Below, in pieces: positions 34,929 through 43,090 of a DNA stretch of 64,000 nucleotides. Under the pieces are notes generated by a model, which worked only from the letters and a program-made list of their open reading frames with translations, had not been told where the DNA came from and ran no database searches. A program made the translations under genes and the position numbers. The stretch covers positions 1-64,000 of the forward strand of contig CAVXNJ010000005.1 of assembly GCA_963763135.1 (NCBI GenBank), written 5' to 3'. Every line of letters begins with the position of its first letter. Within the stretch, counting starts at the first letter, position 1. The DNA is from JANMZO01 sp963763135 (GTDB taxonomy: Bacteria > Actinomycetota > Acidimicrobiia > Acidimicrobiales > JANYDT01).

Positions 34929-35627
34929 TTACGGGTCGACGACACAGACGATGACCTTCACCGGACCGTGGACGCCGATCGTGAGGATCATCTCGATGTC
35001 ACCGGTACGGCTCGGGCCTGAGATCAATACGATGTTGGCCGGCATGCCGTTCGGGTGCGACGCGAACGTGCCGAGGACGTCGGCGGTCGTTCCGACGATC
35101 CGATCCGTTGGCAGCAAGGCGAGATGCACACGCGGCACCAGGCTCGCGCCGCGGCTGCCTTCGAGCGAAGAGTCCTGCACCAGTGACCCGATGGCCGCGA
35201 TACCGAAGGCCGGGCTCGTGACGCCGAGGTCGGCATCGATGGCGGCCGCCCGGGAGTACGTCTCCACCGCGCATCCGAGGCCAGCCAACCGCTGTCCGAT
35301 CGCGACCGCTCGGGGTTCCGTCGAAACCACAACCTTGTGAACGTTCTCAGCATCGATAAGTGCGCGTAGAAAGTCGTCGTCGGGCGCCGGGCCGGTCAGC
35401 CGATACGCATGGAGAAGCGCGGCCTTCGCGTTGCGCATATACGAACCGACCAGATCAACGACCTCCAGCGAGCGGTACCCGATCGGCACGAGACCATCGG
35501 CCGACGACGCCGGTGGAAGCGGGTGAGCCAGGTTCTCGACGTAGGACCGGGACGCGTTCGTCGACGCCCGAGCCAGAAACGCGTGTCGATCGCCGAACTC
35601 GCGACCGGCCGCGACGCCGGTGGTCAC
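34929..35627 (-). CDS. lutC: Lactate utilization protein C (LUD domain)
   Basis: 232 residues from a GTG at 35627 that overlaps the lutB stop (GTGA). LUD-domain signatures: SVETYSR-like AVETYSRAAAIDADLGVTSPAFGIAAIGSLV and the PRVHLALLPTDRIVGT...NIVLISGPSRTGDIEM segment. In LutABC, LutC is the non-Fe-S subunit required for oxidising L-lactate to pyruvate. The N-terminal ~70 residues carry a disordered Ala/Arg stretch. Third gene of a compact lutA-lutB-lutC operon. Confidence 0.9.
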   Translation of the reverse strand: MTTGVAAGREFGDRHAFLARASTNASRSYVENLAHPLPPASSADGLVPIGYRSLEVVDLVGSYMRNAKAALLHAYRLTGPAPDDDFLRALIDAENVHKVVVSTEPRAVAIGQRLAGLGCAVETYSRAAAIDADLGVTSPAFGIAAIGSLVQDSSLEGSRGASLVPRVHLALLPTDRIVGTTADVLGTFASHPNGMPANIVLISGPSRTGDIEMILTIGVHGPVKVIVCVVDP

Positions 35628-37069
35628 GACCGCTCCTCGGCTTTCCACATCGCCCGGAAACTCACCTTCGCCGGTTCGGGCAGCGTCCGACCGTCGGCCC
35701 ACGCGTTGGCACCGGGCAACTTCGCGACCTGTGATCCCAGCAGGCCGCTTCCCAGCGACGCCCCCTTCATCGACAATTCATATGTGCGCTGACGACTCCA
35801 CGCTGCTGCCCAGGTCTTCCAACCGGCGCGCTCGATGATCGAAGCACCCTCGTCGACCCGCTTACGCCGTGCCGCCAGCAACAGGTCCTGCAACGGGATT
35901 CCGACCGGGCAGACATCGGCGCACGCACCGCACAATGTGGATGCGTTGGCCACCTCGGCCGCTTCCGGATTGTCCTTCCCGGCCAGCAATGGTGTCAGCA
36001 CCGCACCCATGGGTCCCGAATACACCCAGCCGTACGCGTGTCCGCCGGTCTGGCGGTACACCGGACACACGTTCAGACACGCCCCGCAACGGATGCAGTT
36101 CAGCATCTCCTCGAACTCACTGCCCAGCAGTGCGGAGCGGCCGTTGTCGAGGATCACCACGTGCACTTCTTCAGGCCCGTCGGCATCGCCCGGGCCCCGC
36201 GGTCCGGAGATGATATTCGTATAACTACTTAACGTCTGCCCGGTCGCCGAACGGGCCAGCAGATTGAGAACGAGGTTCGCGTCGTCCCAGTTGTCGACGA
36301 TCCGCTCCATGCCCATCACCGCAACGTGAACCCGCGGCATCGTCGTACACATACGCCCGTTGCCTTCGTTCTCGACCAGCAGGATCGAGCCGGTTTCCGC
36401 TATCGCCAGGTTGCAGCCGCTGATACCCAGGTCCGCGGCCAGGAACCGCTGACGAAGCTCTTTGCGGGCGAACGCGTTCAGGACCTCCGGAGTGGTTTCG
36501 AGGTTCTCGGCTCCGGCGTGCTGCTCGAAGATGCGCTTGATGTCGTGACGATCGAGGTGCAGCGCCGGGGCAATGATGTGGCTGGGAACGTCGTGATCGA
36601 GCTGAATGATCCACTCCCCCAGGTCGGTCTCGACGACCTCGGCTCCGATTGCGGCGAGGGCCTCGTTCAGCCCGGTCTCCTCGGTCGCCATCGACTTACC
36701 TTTGACGACCCGCTTGGCACCGACCCGCTGCGCAATGGCAGCGATAGCCGCGTTGGCCTCCGCTCCGTCGGCCGCCCAGTGCACGTGGACACCGTTAGCC
36801 AACAGTTGATCGGCAAAACGTTCAAGAATCTCGGGCAGGTGCTGGATCGTGCGGTGACGCATCGCACGAGCGGCCATGCGGATCTCGTCGGGCGAACCCG
36901 TGACTCCGTCGCCGTGGGAGGTCGAACGCCCGATTTGGCCGAGGATGTCGACCCGCCGGTTCACGAACTTGTCGACGCCCGTCGACACCTTTCGCTTCAG
37001 CTCGACATTGCTAAGTGCACCTATCTGTCGTTCGCGCAGCTCGGTGCCGTGAAGGGAGAACCCGCTCAT
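35624..37069 (-). CDS. lutB: Lactate utilization iron-sulfur protein LutB
   Basis: 481 residues. N-terminal LUD domain (KRVVKGKSMATEETGLNEAL, DLGISGCNLAIAETGSILLVENEGNGR, MPRVHVAVMGMERIV), then two [4Fe-4S] motifs, CIRCGACLNVCPVYR and CGACADVCPVGIP, at about 312-375, and a C-terminal extension (AKVSFRAMW). This is the full LutB/YkgF layout. It takes electrons from lactate within the LutABC complex at the membrane. The start overlaps the lutA stop by 4 bp. Confidence 0.94.
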   Translation of the reverse strand: MSGFSLHGTELRERQIGALSNVELKRKVSTGVDKFVNRRVDILGQIGRSTSHGDGVTGSPDEIRMAARAMRHRTIQHLPEILERFADQLLANGVHVHWAADGAEANAAIAAIAQRVGAKRVVKGKSMATEETGLNEALAAIGAEVVETDLGEWIIQLDHDVPSHIIAPALHLDRHDIKRIFEQHAGAENLETTPEVLNAFARKELRQRFLAADLGISGCNLAIAETGSILLVENEGNGRMCTTMPRVHVAVMGMERIVDNWDDANLVLNLLARSATGQTLSSYTNIISGPRGPGDADGPEEVHVVILDNGRSALLGSEFEEMLNCIRCGACLNVCPVYRQTGGHAYGWVYSGPMGAVLTPLLAGKDNPEAAEVANASTLCGACADVCPVGIPLQDLLLAARRKRVDEGASIIERAGWKTWAAAWSRQRTYELSMKGASLGSGLLGSQVAKLPGANAWADGRTLPEPAKVSFRAMWKAEERS

Positions 37070-37887
37070 ACCGCACCACCGGCCGCACCGTCCTGGGTAC
37101 CATCGCTGGCACCGACGTGGGCATGGTCGATCGCATCGGCCAGAACCTCAGCGAGGTGCTTCACCGGAAGGTCGCGTCGCTCGTGTTCGATCCGACCCCG
37201 CAGGTGCATCAGACATGAACCGTCGCTTCCACAGAGGAAATCGACTCCGTCGGGAATCGACGTCAGCTTGTCGTCGGCCATCGCCACGGAGATCTCAGGG
37301 AGCTTGACACTGAACAGCCCACCGAAGCCACAGCACCGGCGGTCATCGGGCCACTCCGCGATCGAACAACCGGCCGCCTCGACCAGCGAGGTCGGAGCCG
37401 AATCGATGCGGAGCTCTCGGAGCATGTGGCAGGAGTGGTGGTAGGCCACCGAAGTGGAATCGGACGATGGACCCGTCGACGACCCGAGCGCATCGAGCTG
37501 AGGAAGCGCTCCTTCGGAGCGGCGTGCGGCCACGAACTCGGAGAATTCGTACGTTCGCTTACCCAACTGGCGAGCTCGTTCTGCGCTGGCGTGGTCACCA
37601 ACCAACTCGAACATCTCCGGCCAGAAGATCCGCATCATGGTCGCGCAGCTACCGGCCGGAACCACCACCGCATCGGCTGCGTCGGCTTCCAACGCGTCGA
37701 GCGATGTGCGCGCTACTTTGGCCGCTTCGTCGGCGAACCCCGAGTTCCACGCCGGCTGACCGCAGCAGGTCTGGCCCATCGGGCACGACACTTCGGCGCC
37801 GCTCGCCTTCAGGACCTTGACGGCGGCGACACCCGTCTGGGGCTGGAACATATCGACCAGACACGTGATGAACAACGAGACCCGCAT
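37066..37887 (-). CDS. lutA: Lactate utilization protein A (CCG domains)
   Basis: 273 residues with two cysteine-rich CCG domains: FITCLVDMF...CPMGQTCCGQPAWNSG in the first half, and HHSCHMLRELR...DRRCCGFGGLFSVK...SDGSCLMHLRG in the second. These bind Fe-S clusters as in LutA/GlpC. First gene of lutABC, downstream of the DsbA-family gene by 30 bp, so all four may share a transcript. No LutR/LldR regulator or LutP permease is in view. The C-terminus is Gly/Ala-rich (GTQDGAAGGAV). Confidence 0.93.
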   Translation of the reverse strand: MRVSLFITCLVDMFQPQTGVAAVKVLKASGAEVSCPMGQTCCGQPAWNSGFADEAAKVARTSLDALEADAADAVVVPAGSCATMMRIFWPEMFELVGDHASAERARQLGKRTYEFSEFVAARRSEGALPQLDALGSSTGPSSDSTSVAYHHSCHMLRELRIDSAPTSLVEAAGCSIAEWPDDRRCCGFGGLFSVKLPEISVAMADDKLTSIPDGVDFLCGSDGSCLMHLRGRIEHERRDLPVKHLAEVLADAIDHAHVGASDGTQDGAAGGAV

Positions 37888-37917
37888 CGTCAGCGCCTCC
37901 GCCTCACCGAACCCGGT

Positions 37918-38619
37918 TCAGCAGTTCGGATCGTCGACGGCGCACGCGTCGCCGGATTCCAGAGCAGCGCGCTCGGCCTCCTTCTCCGCAAGGCGCGCGA
38001 ACACGCGAAGAAACGTCTCGGGATCCTGGGCTCCGGGGATCGACCACTGGCCGTCGATGACAAAGGTCGGAACGGCCGAGATCCCCATTTCGATGCCGTC
38101 GCGGATCTCGTCGCGGGTTTCGGCCAACCCACACGTTCCGGCCAGATCTGCCGCGACGCGATCACGGTCCATCCCAACCCCCGCCGCGATTTCGACGAGT
38201 GTCGCATGATCGGCGACGTCGCGTCCCTCGGTGAAGTACGCCTCGAGCAGCTTCTGCTTCAACGCGTCCTGCAGGGTCGCGTCGTGATCGTGAATGGCCA
38301 TCCACAGCAGCCGGTGCGCATCAATCGTGTTGGCGCGCTGGCCGATCTCCATGTTGAACGTGATGCCATCGGCCGCGGCGGTCCTGGTGACGTGATTGAT
38401 GATCTCGCTCGCCTTCGCCGGCCCGCCGAACTTCCGGGCGTAACCGTCGAGAACGGGGCTCGGGGTGGACGGCGCCGTCGGATCAAGCTGGTAGGGCTTC
38501 CACTCATAGGTGATCTTGCTGCGCTTTTCGGCGGGCAGCTGCTGCAGCGCTTTTTCGAAGCGCACCTTCCCGATGTAGCACCAGGGGCAGACGACGTCTG
38601 AGTAGATCTCTACCTTCAT
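37918..38619 (-). CDS. DsbA-family (FrnE-like) oxidoreductase
   Basis: 233 residues from the ATG at 38619. Thioredoxin-like fold with an N-terminal CPWC active site (IYSDVVCPWCYIGK), the helical insertion typical of FrnE/HCCA-isomerase-like proteins (RLLWMAIHDHDATLQDALKQKLLEAYF) and the cis-Pro loop GISAVPTFVIDGQW. No signal peptide, so cytoplasmic. Exact substrate unknown. It ends in a short Cys tail (DACAVDDPNC). It is divergent from the winged-helix gene at 38900 across a 280-bp region. Confidence 0.88.
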   Translation of the reverse strand: MKVEIYSDVVCPWCYIGKVRFEKALQQLPAEKRSKITYEWKPYQLDPTAPSTPSPVLDGYARKFGGPAKASEIINHVTRTAAADGITFNMEIGQRANTIDAHRLLWMAIHDHDATLQDALKQKLLEAYFTEGRDVADHATLVEIAAGVGMDRDRVAADLAGTCGLAETRDEIRDGIEMGISAVPTFVIDGQWSIPGAQDPETFLRVFARLAEKEAERAALESGDACAVDDPNC

Positions 38620-38899
38620 GTCACCACGGTACCCGACGGTGGCAACACCATCACATCCGGTGGGAGCGGATGGGATTGATCGCACGTTCTCCGGCATCGG
38701 CCATCTGGTCCGGAAGGACCAATCAGCCGGTTCGAACAGACCGGTTTTCTTTAATCGTTTCGGATCTTCAGACCGATTGCATGTCTCCATACGATTGTTG
38801 TCATCGCGGACAGGGCCCTGCCGAGCGCTGACCGCAGGCTGGGATCGTTCGACGGTTCCCGATGTCCGCCCGACGACGTGCAAGCGATGCGAACGAACC

Positions 38900-39733
38900 A
38901 TGAACAAATCCTCCACCCAACGGGTACTCGGTTACCCGGCCGAACTCCCGCTGCCCTTCCGATGGCCCACGGCCGATGAATGCAAAACCCCTATCCGGAT
39001 CTTCGAGGACCTGGTCGAACTCCTTGAGGCGATCGCGGTGGAAGATCCGACCGATGTCGTTATTCAGGCGAGTGGGTCGCTGGTCTCGGCATTGAAGCTG
39101 TGCCGCGTCGTCCGGCAGCAGACGAAGGCCGCGATCCGGGTGGTCGCGCCGACCATCGCGCCGCAGGAAAAGCTGGCGGCCGAGACCGCCGGCGTCACGT
39201 CCCTCCATGACCTCGGAAACGGCTATCACGAACTCATCGAGCTTCTCCGGTCGGGAAAAGCCTCCGTTGCACCCAGACACCTGCGATCCGGTTCGCTCGA
39301 GATCGACTCCGCCCGCCGCAAGGTGACCGTGAACGGCAACCCGGTCAAACTCACGAAGACCGAGTTTGAGATTCTGTTCCGGCTGGCCTGCACCCCGTGC
39401 GCAATCGTCACCCGACAGGAGCTCGTAAGCGTGTTGTGGGGTGACTGCTGGTACGGCGCCCCGAACGTCCTGGGCACGCACCTCGCGCACCTTCGGACCA
39501 AGCTTCGCGATGCCGGACACGAGAACGCGGTTGTAACGGTACGAGGAGTTGGCTTCTATTTCGAGCCCCAACCGGTTCAACCGCCGTCGCGCCCGACCTC
39601 GAGCGGGACGTCGCGCCCGACCTCGAGCGGCACGTCGAGCGGCACGTCGAGCGGCACGTCGAGCGGCACGTCGAGCGCGGCGCCCGATGACGCATCAGAT
39701 GACGGGTTCCCCACCGAGAAGGGCTCGTCCTGA
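38900..39733 (+). CDS. OmpR-type winged-helix regulator with pseudo-receiver and SSGT tail
   Basis: 277 residues. The N-terminal ~110 resemble a receiver by helix/strand pattern (PTDVVIQASGSLVSALKL...AAIRVVAPTIAP...ETAGVTSLHDL), but no phospho-acceptor Asp is found where expected, so it is likely phosphorylation-independent. The output domain, ~135-225, is a clear PhoB-type winged helix (LTKTEFEILFRLACTPCAIVTRQELVSVLW...TVRGVGFYFEP). The C-terminus carries TSSGTSSGTSSG repeats, encoded by a 12-bp tandem repeat at about 39597-39680. No kinase is adjacent in the same operon, though a kinase gene follows 165 bp downstream. Confidence 0.8.
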   Translation: MNKSSTQRVLGYPAELPLPFRWPTADECKTPIRIFEDLVELLEAIAVEDPTDVVIQASGSLVSALKLCRVVRQQTKAAIRVVAPTIAPQEKLAAETAGVTSLHDLGNGYHELIELLRSGKASVAPRHLRSGSLEIDSARRKVTVNGNPVKLTKTEFEILFRLACTPCAIVTRQELVSVLWGDCWYGAPNVLGTHLAHLRTKLRDAGHENAVVTVRGVGFYFEPQPVQPPSRPTSSGTSRPTSSGTSSGTSSGTSSGTSSAAPDDASDDGFPTEKGSS

Positions 39734-39898
39734 CACCGTGGCAGCCGCGTTTCATGCACTGCCAACGCGCGAGAGTTGCGGCACATGCGATCCTGCATCG
39801 AGGGCCGCTACCATTTTGCGTTTCGGAGTTCCCGGCCGCGCCCGTCCGCACACGCGTTTGGGGTACGTCCGGAACGAAGGCGAAGAACGGGGCACTCC

Positions 39899-42224
39899 GT
39901 GGACAACGACCAACTCGATCAACTCCCGGTCCCTCGTCAGCTCGGGCATCGTGGCGTCGATGTGGCCGACAGTTTTGAGATCGACAGGCTGCCAGACCCG
40001 ATCAGCAACCCCGGCGGCAAACCGCTTCATGACCCGGTCAACGGCCCAGACGGCGAAATTGACGTGACCGGTCTGCTCGCTCGCATGAGCCAGGAAGCGT
40101 TGATGATCGTGGTCGGTGAGGACGCGCCGGGTCGGCGCGACTTCCGGTGCCGGTGGGCGAACGCGGCTCTGGCCAACCTCCTCGGCGTTCCCGACGGAAC
40201 GCTTACCGGTCGATCGTTCCTGGAACTGCTGCCCGATGGCGGCCAGCTCTACGACCTACTGATTCGAGCGGAATCCACCGGTGTGATCGCAGTGGGTGAG
40301 GCCGACGTACAGCCACGGGTCGCCCCGGTCACCCGCATCGGCTACCGGATCGTGCCCGAAAACGGCGTACTCGGGGTCAGCCTGTCCGACCAGTCACCGC
40401 TTCGCGAGGCCGAGGCCCGGGAGCAGTGGCTGCAGCAACTGCTCGTCGGCGGCACCAAGTTGAGCGCGGTTGCGGCGGGGATTCTTCGTCCCGTGTTGAA
40501 CGGTGACGACGTGATCGATCTCGAATTCGAATACGTGAACGAACTCGGCGGCCGTTTGCTCGGTGTAGAGGCCGATCAGGTCCCCGGACGCATGGCATCG
40601 TCGTTCGCCTCCGAAGAAATCCCGTTTCGAACGTTTGCGAACGCCATGGGTTCAATCTGGCGTTCGGGCAGTCCGAACGTGATTGAAATACCAGGATTCA
40701 TGAGCACCGATAGCAACGATTTCTATCGGTGTCATGTCATTCCACTTGACTCAAAGATCATTCTGCATGTCGATGATATTTCGGCCAAACAGGTGGCCAA
40801 ACAAGCCCTCAAGGCGAGCGAGCACCGCTATCGATCGCTGTTCGAGACCGCAAACGAGGGAATCGCCCTGTTCGACATCGGCGGGAGGCTGCTCGTCGCG
40901 AACGACGCCTATGCGGCGATGCTGGGCACGACTCCGAACGAACTTCTCGGACTGTCATCACTGTCGATGCTGGCGCCCGAAGAACGGGAACGGACACTCG
41001 CCGATGCACGCGGAGCCCTGGTCGGTGGAAACGCCGTCCAACGTCGACAGATTCGTCTCAAACGCCCGGACGGGTCGGAGTTCTGGGCGTTCGTCGCCGC
41101 GACGGTCACTCGCGATACGAGCGGGAATATCGACGGATTTCTGATAATGGCCCTCGATATCGACGAACAATTCAGATCGTCGGCCGCTCTTGCGGCGAGT
41201 GAATCGAGGTACCGGGCGATCGTGGAGCACGCCGATATGCTGCTCGCCCTGACCGACCGTTTCGGAGACGTGATCTTTGCCAACGATCGCCTGCTGACGA
41301 CGTTGGGAGCGACCAGCGAACAGGTCATCGGGCACCCGGCCAATCAGTTCCACGTAGGCATACAGCAAAACATGGCGCGGGAGGATTTTCGAACACTGCC
41401 GCGATGGACGTGCCTCTTACGCGCACAACCGGATCACGCTGATCGCGAGAGACGGGCATCAGGTTCCGGCCGTCGGCTCAGCGGTCGCCGTGCGAGACAA
41501 GGACGGCGCCTTTGACGGCATGGTGATCGTTGGCAGCGACATCACCGAGTTGGTCGAGCAGGAGAACTCTCGGCGCAATCTGGCGGCAGCTCTTGCGGTC
41601 GCCGAGCAACGGGAGCAGGAACGTCTGGCCCTTGATCTTCATGACGGACCCGTCCAGACGCTGACGGCGCTATCGCTCCGGTTGGGCACGGCCCGTCGTG
41701 GAGGCACGATCGACAGCGAGCTCATCGCCCAGACCGAAGAACTCATCAGCAGCAGCATCCGTCAACTTCGCATGCTGCTGTTCCAACTGACGCCGCCCAA
41801 CCTGGTCAGCGAGACGCTGGGGGCGTGCCTGGTTGACCACGCCCGCCATGTCCTCGGCCCCAACGTGTCAGTGGAGATCGACGATCACACAAGCCGGCGT
41901 CTCGACGGCCAAATCACCGATTCGCTGTTCCGGATCGGGCAGGAAGCACTCATGAACATCGCCAAACACGCTTCGGCGACGGTCGTTCAGATTTCGCTGT
42001 ACGACACCCCTAGACACGTGGTCGTCGAGATTGGCGACAACGGTGGCGGCGCACTTCCGGAGGAATTCGTCAGGCGATCGGCGGGTCACCTCGGGATCAG
42101 CGGAATGCAGGAGCGGGCGCGACTGCTCGGCGGCACGTGCGAAGTGGAATCCTCGATCGGTGAGGGCACGACGGTGTTCATTCGGCTTCCGATCAACCTC
42201 TCGAACTCCTCCTCGAGCTCGTAA
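39899..42224 (+). pseudogene. PAS-rich NarX-type histidine kinase, interrupted by a +1 frameshift
   Basis: From the GTG at 39899 the frame encodes about four PAS-like domains (GRSFLELLPDGG; LEFEYVNELGGRLLG; RYRSLFETANEGIALFDIGG; YRAIVEHADMLLALTDRFGD). At about 41397-41402 the frame fails. Removing one C from CTGCCGCGAT restores FRTLRDGRASYAHNRITLIARDG and continues into the C-terminal part: HisKA_3 with LALDLHDGPVQTL (phospho-His), then an HATPase with RIGQEALMNIAKHA and DNGGGALPEEF...GISGMQERARLLGG. Cytoplasmic, no membrane segment. It is convergent with a NarL-type regulator 74 bp away, its likely partner. Confidence 0.78.
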
Positions 42225-42274
42225 CGCCCCGGCCTACTAACCGCCCCGAGCTCGTAACGGCTCCGAACTCGTAA
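42222..42274. repeat. Degenerate 16-17-bp repeat with TAA stops in three frames
   Basis: After the kinase stop (TAA 42222), TAA recurs at 42238, 42255 and 42272, each within a CTCGTAAC- or CTACTAAC-like unit. Together they occupy all three frames. Confidence 0.65.
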
Positions 42275-42297
42275 CAGTCCCCAGCCAACGGCCCGCC

Positions 42298-42939
42298 CTA
42301 CGGGTGAAAGTCGTCGGCCCCGATGAGCCCCTCACGCGAGGCGATGGCCACAGCCTCGCCCCGGGTTTTCGCCTGCAGTTTGGTGAGCACATTGGCCACA
42401 TGGTTGCGGACCGTATTCGTCGAAATGAACAGCCGTTCCCCGATCTCACCATTCGACATTCCAGCGACCAGCAGCCGAAGCACATCCTGTTCCCGATCGG
42501 TCAATCGTTGGTTCGCGTTCTTCCCCTGACGCAGTCCGGGTAGCGCTCTCGCCAGGAGCGCCGAGTCGAACCGGGCCTCGCCGCGTAGGACCCCGCTGAT
42601 CGCCGCGACGATGTCATCGAGCGGCTGATCTTTCGTGAGGAAACCCGCCGCTCCGGCGTCGATCGACTCGATCAGCGCGCGCTCCTGACCGGTGCCCGTC
42701 AGAATCACACAGCGCGTGTCGGAGGTCGCGGCGAGGTGCTCGGTCACCTGCGCTCCCGTAATATCGGGAAGGCGATAGTCCACGAGCGCTACGTCGGGTT
42801 TCAGGTCGAGAACCATCGCAATTCCGGCTTCACCGGTCCGAGCGAGCCCGAGAACCGCGAACCCTTCTTCCCGCTCAAATGCCGCAACCAACGCCTCTGC
42901 CACCATCAGATGGTCATCGATAATGACGACAGTCGGCAT
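42298..42939 (-). CDS. NarL/FixJ-family response regulator
   Basis: 213 residues from the ATG at 42939. Receiver with VVIIDDHLMV (acidic pair), phospho-Asp in DVALVDYRLPD and Lys in GFLTKDQPL. LuxR-type HTH at the C-terminus (LTDREQDVLRLLVAGMSNGEIGERLFISTNTVRNHVANVLTKLQ). Convergent with the PAS/HisKA_3 kinase, the usual partner class for NarL-type regulators. Upstream of the start a 26-bp unit, including ACCATGTGACTCCAACC, is duplicated at about 42979-43021. Confidence 0.9.
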   Translation of the reverse strand: MPTVVIIDDHLMVAEALVAAFEREEGFAVLGLARTGEAGIAMVLDLKPDVALVDYRLPDITGAQVTEHLAATSDTRCVILTGTGQERALIESIDAGAAGFLTKDQPLDDIVAAISGVLRGEARFDSALLARALPGLRQGKNANQRLTDREQDVLRLLVAGMSNGEIGERLFISTNTVRNHVANVLTKLQAKTRGEAVAIASREGLIGADDFHP

Positions 42940-43066
42940 CGAAGAAACCGTATACCAAAGCCGATCTCGCTCCCCAACCATGTGACTCCAACCACGTGAC
43001 CCAACCATGTGACTCCAACCCCCGTGAGCTGTGTCAGCCGAAGCCAAGCATGCCTCGCTGATCGTG

Positions 43067-43090
43067 TCAGTCCGTCAGTGCGTCAGTGCG
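43067..43090. repeat. 8-bp tandem repeat reiterating the stop codon of the KimA-like gene
   Basis: On the minus strand three successive 8-bp units begin with TGA (TGACGCAC, TGACGGAC, TGACACGA). Stops fall at 43083-43085 (the gene's own), 43075-43077 and 43067-43069, one in each frame. Confidence 0.85.

Noticed and set aside
39899..42224. Programmed +1 frameshift in the PAS kinase
   Set aside because: No slippery site or stimulating structure was recognised near 41399, and removing one base gives a perfect PAS domain; a plain indel is simpler.
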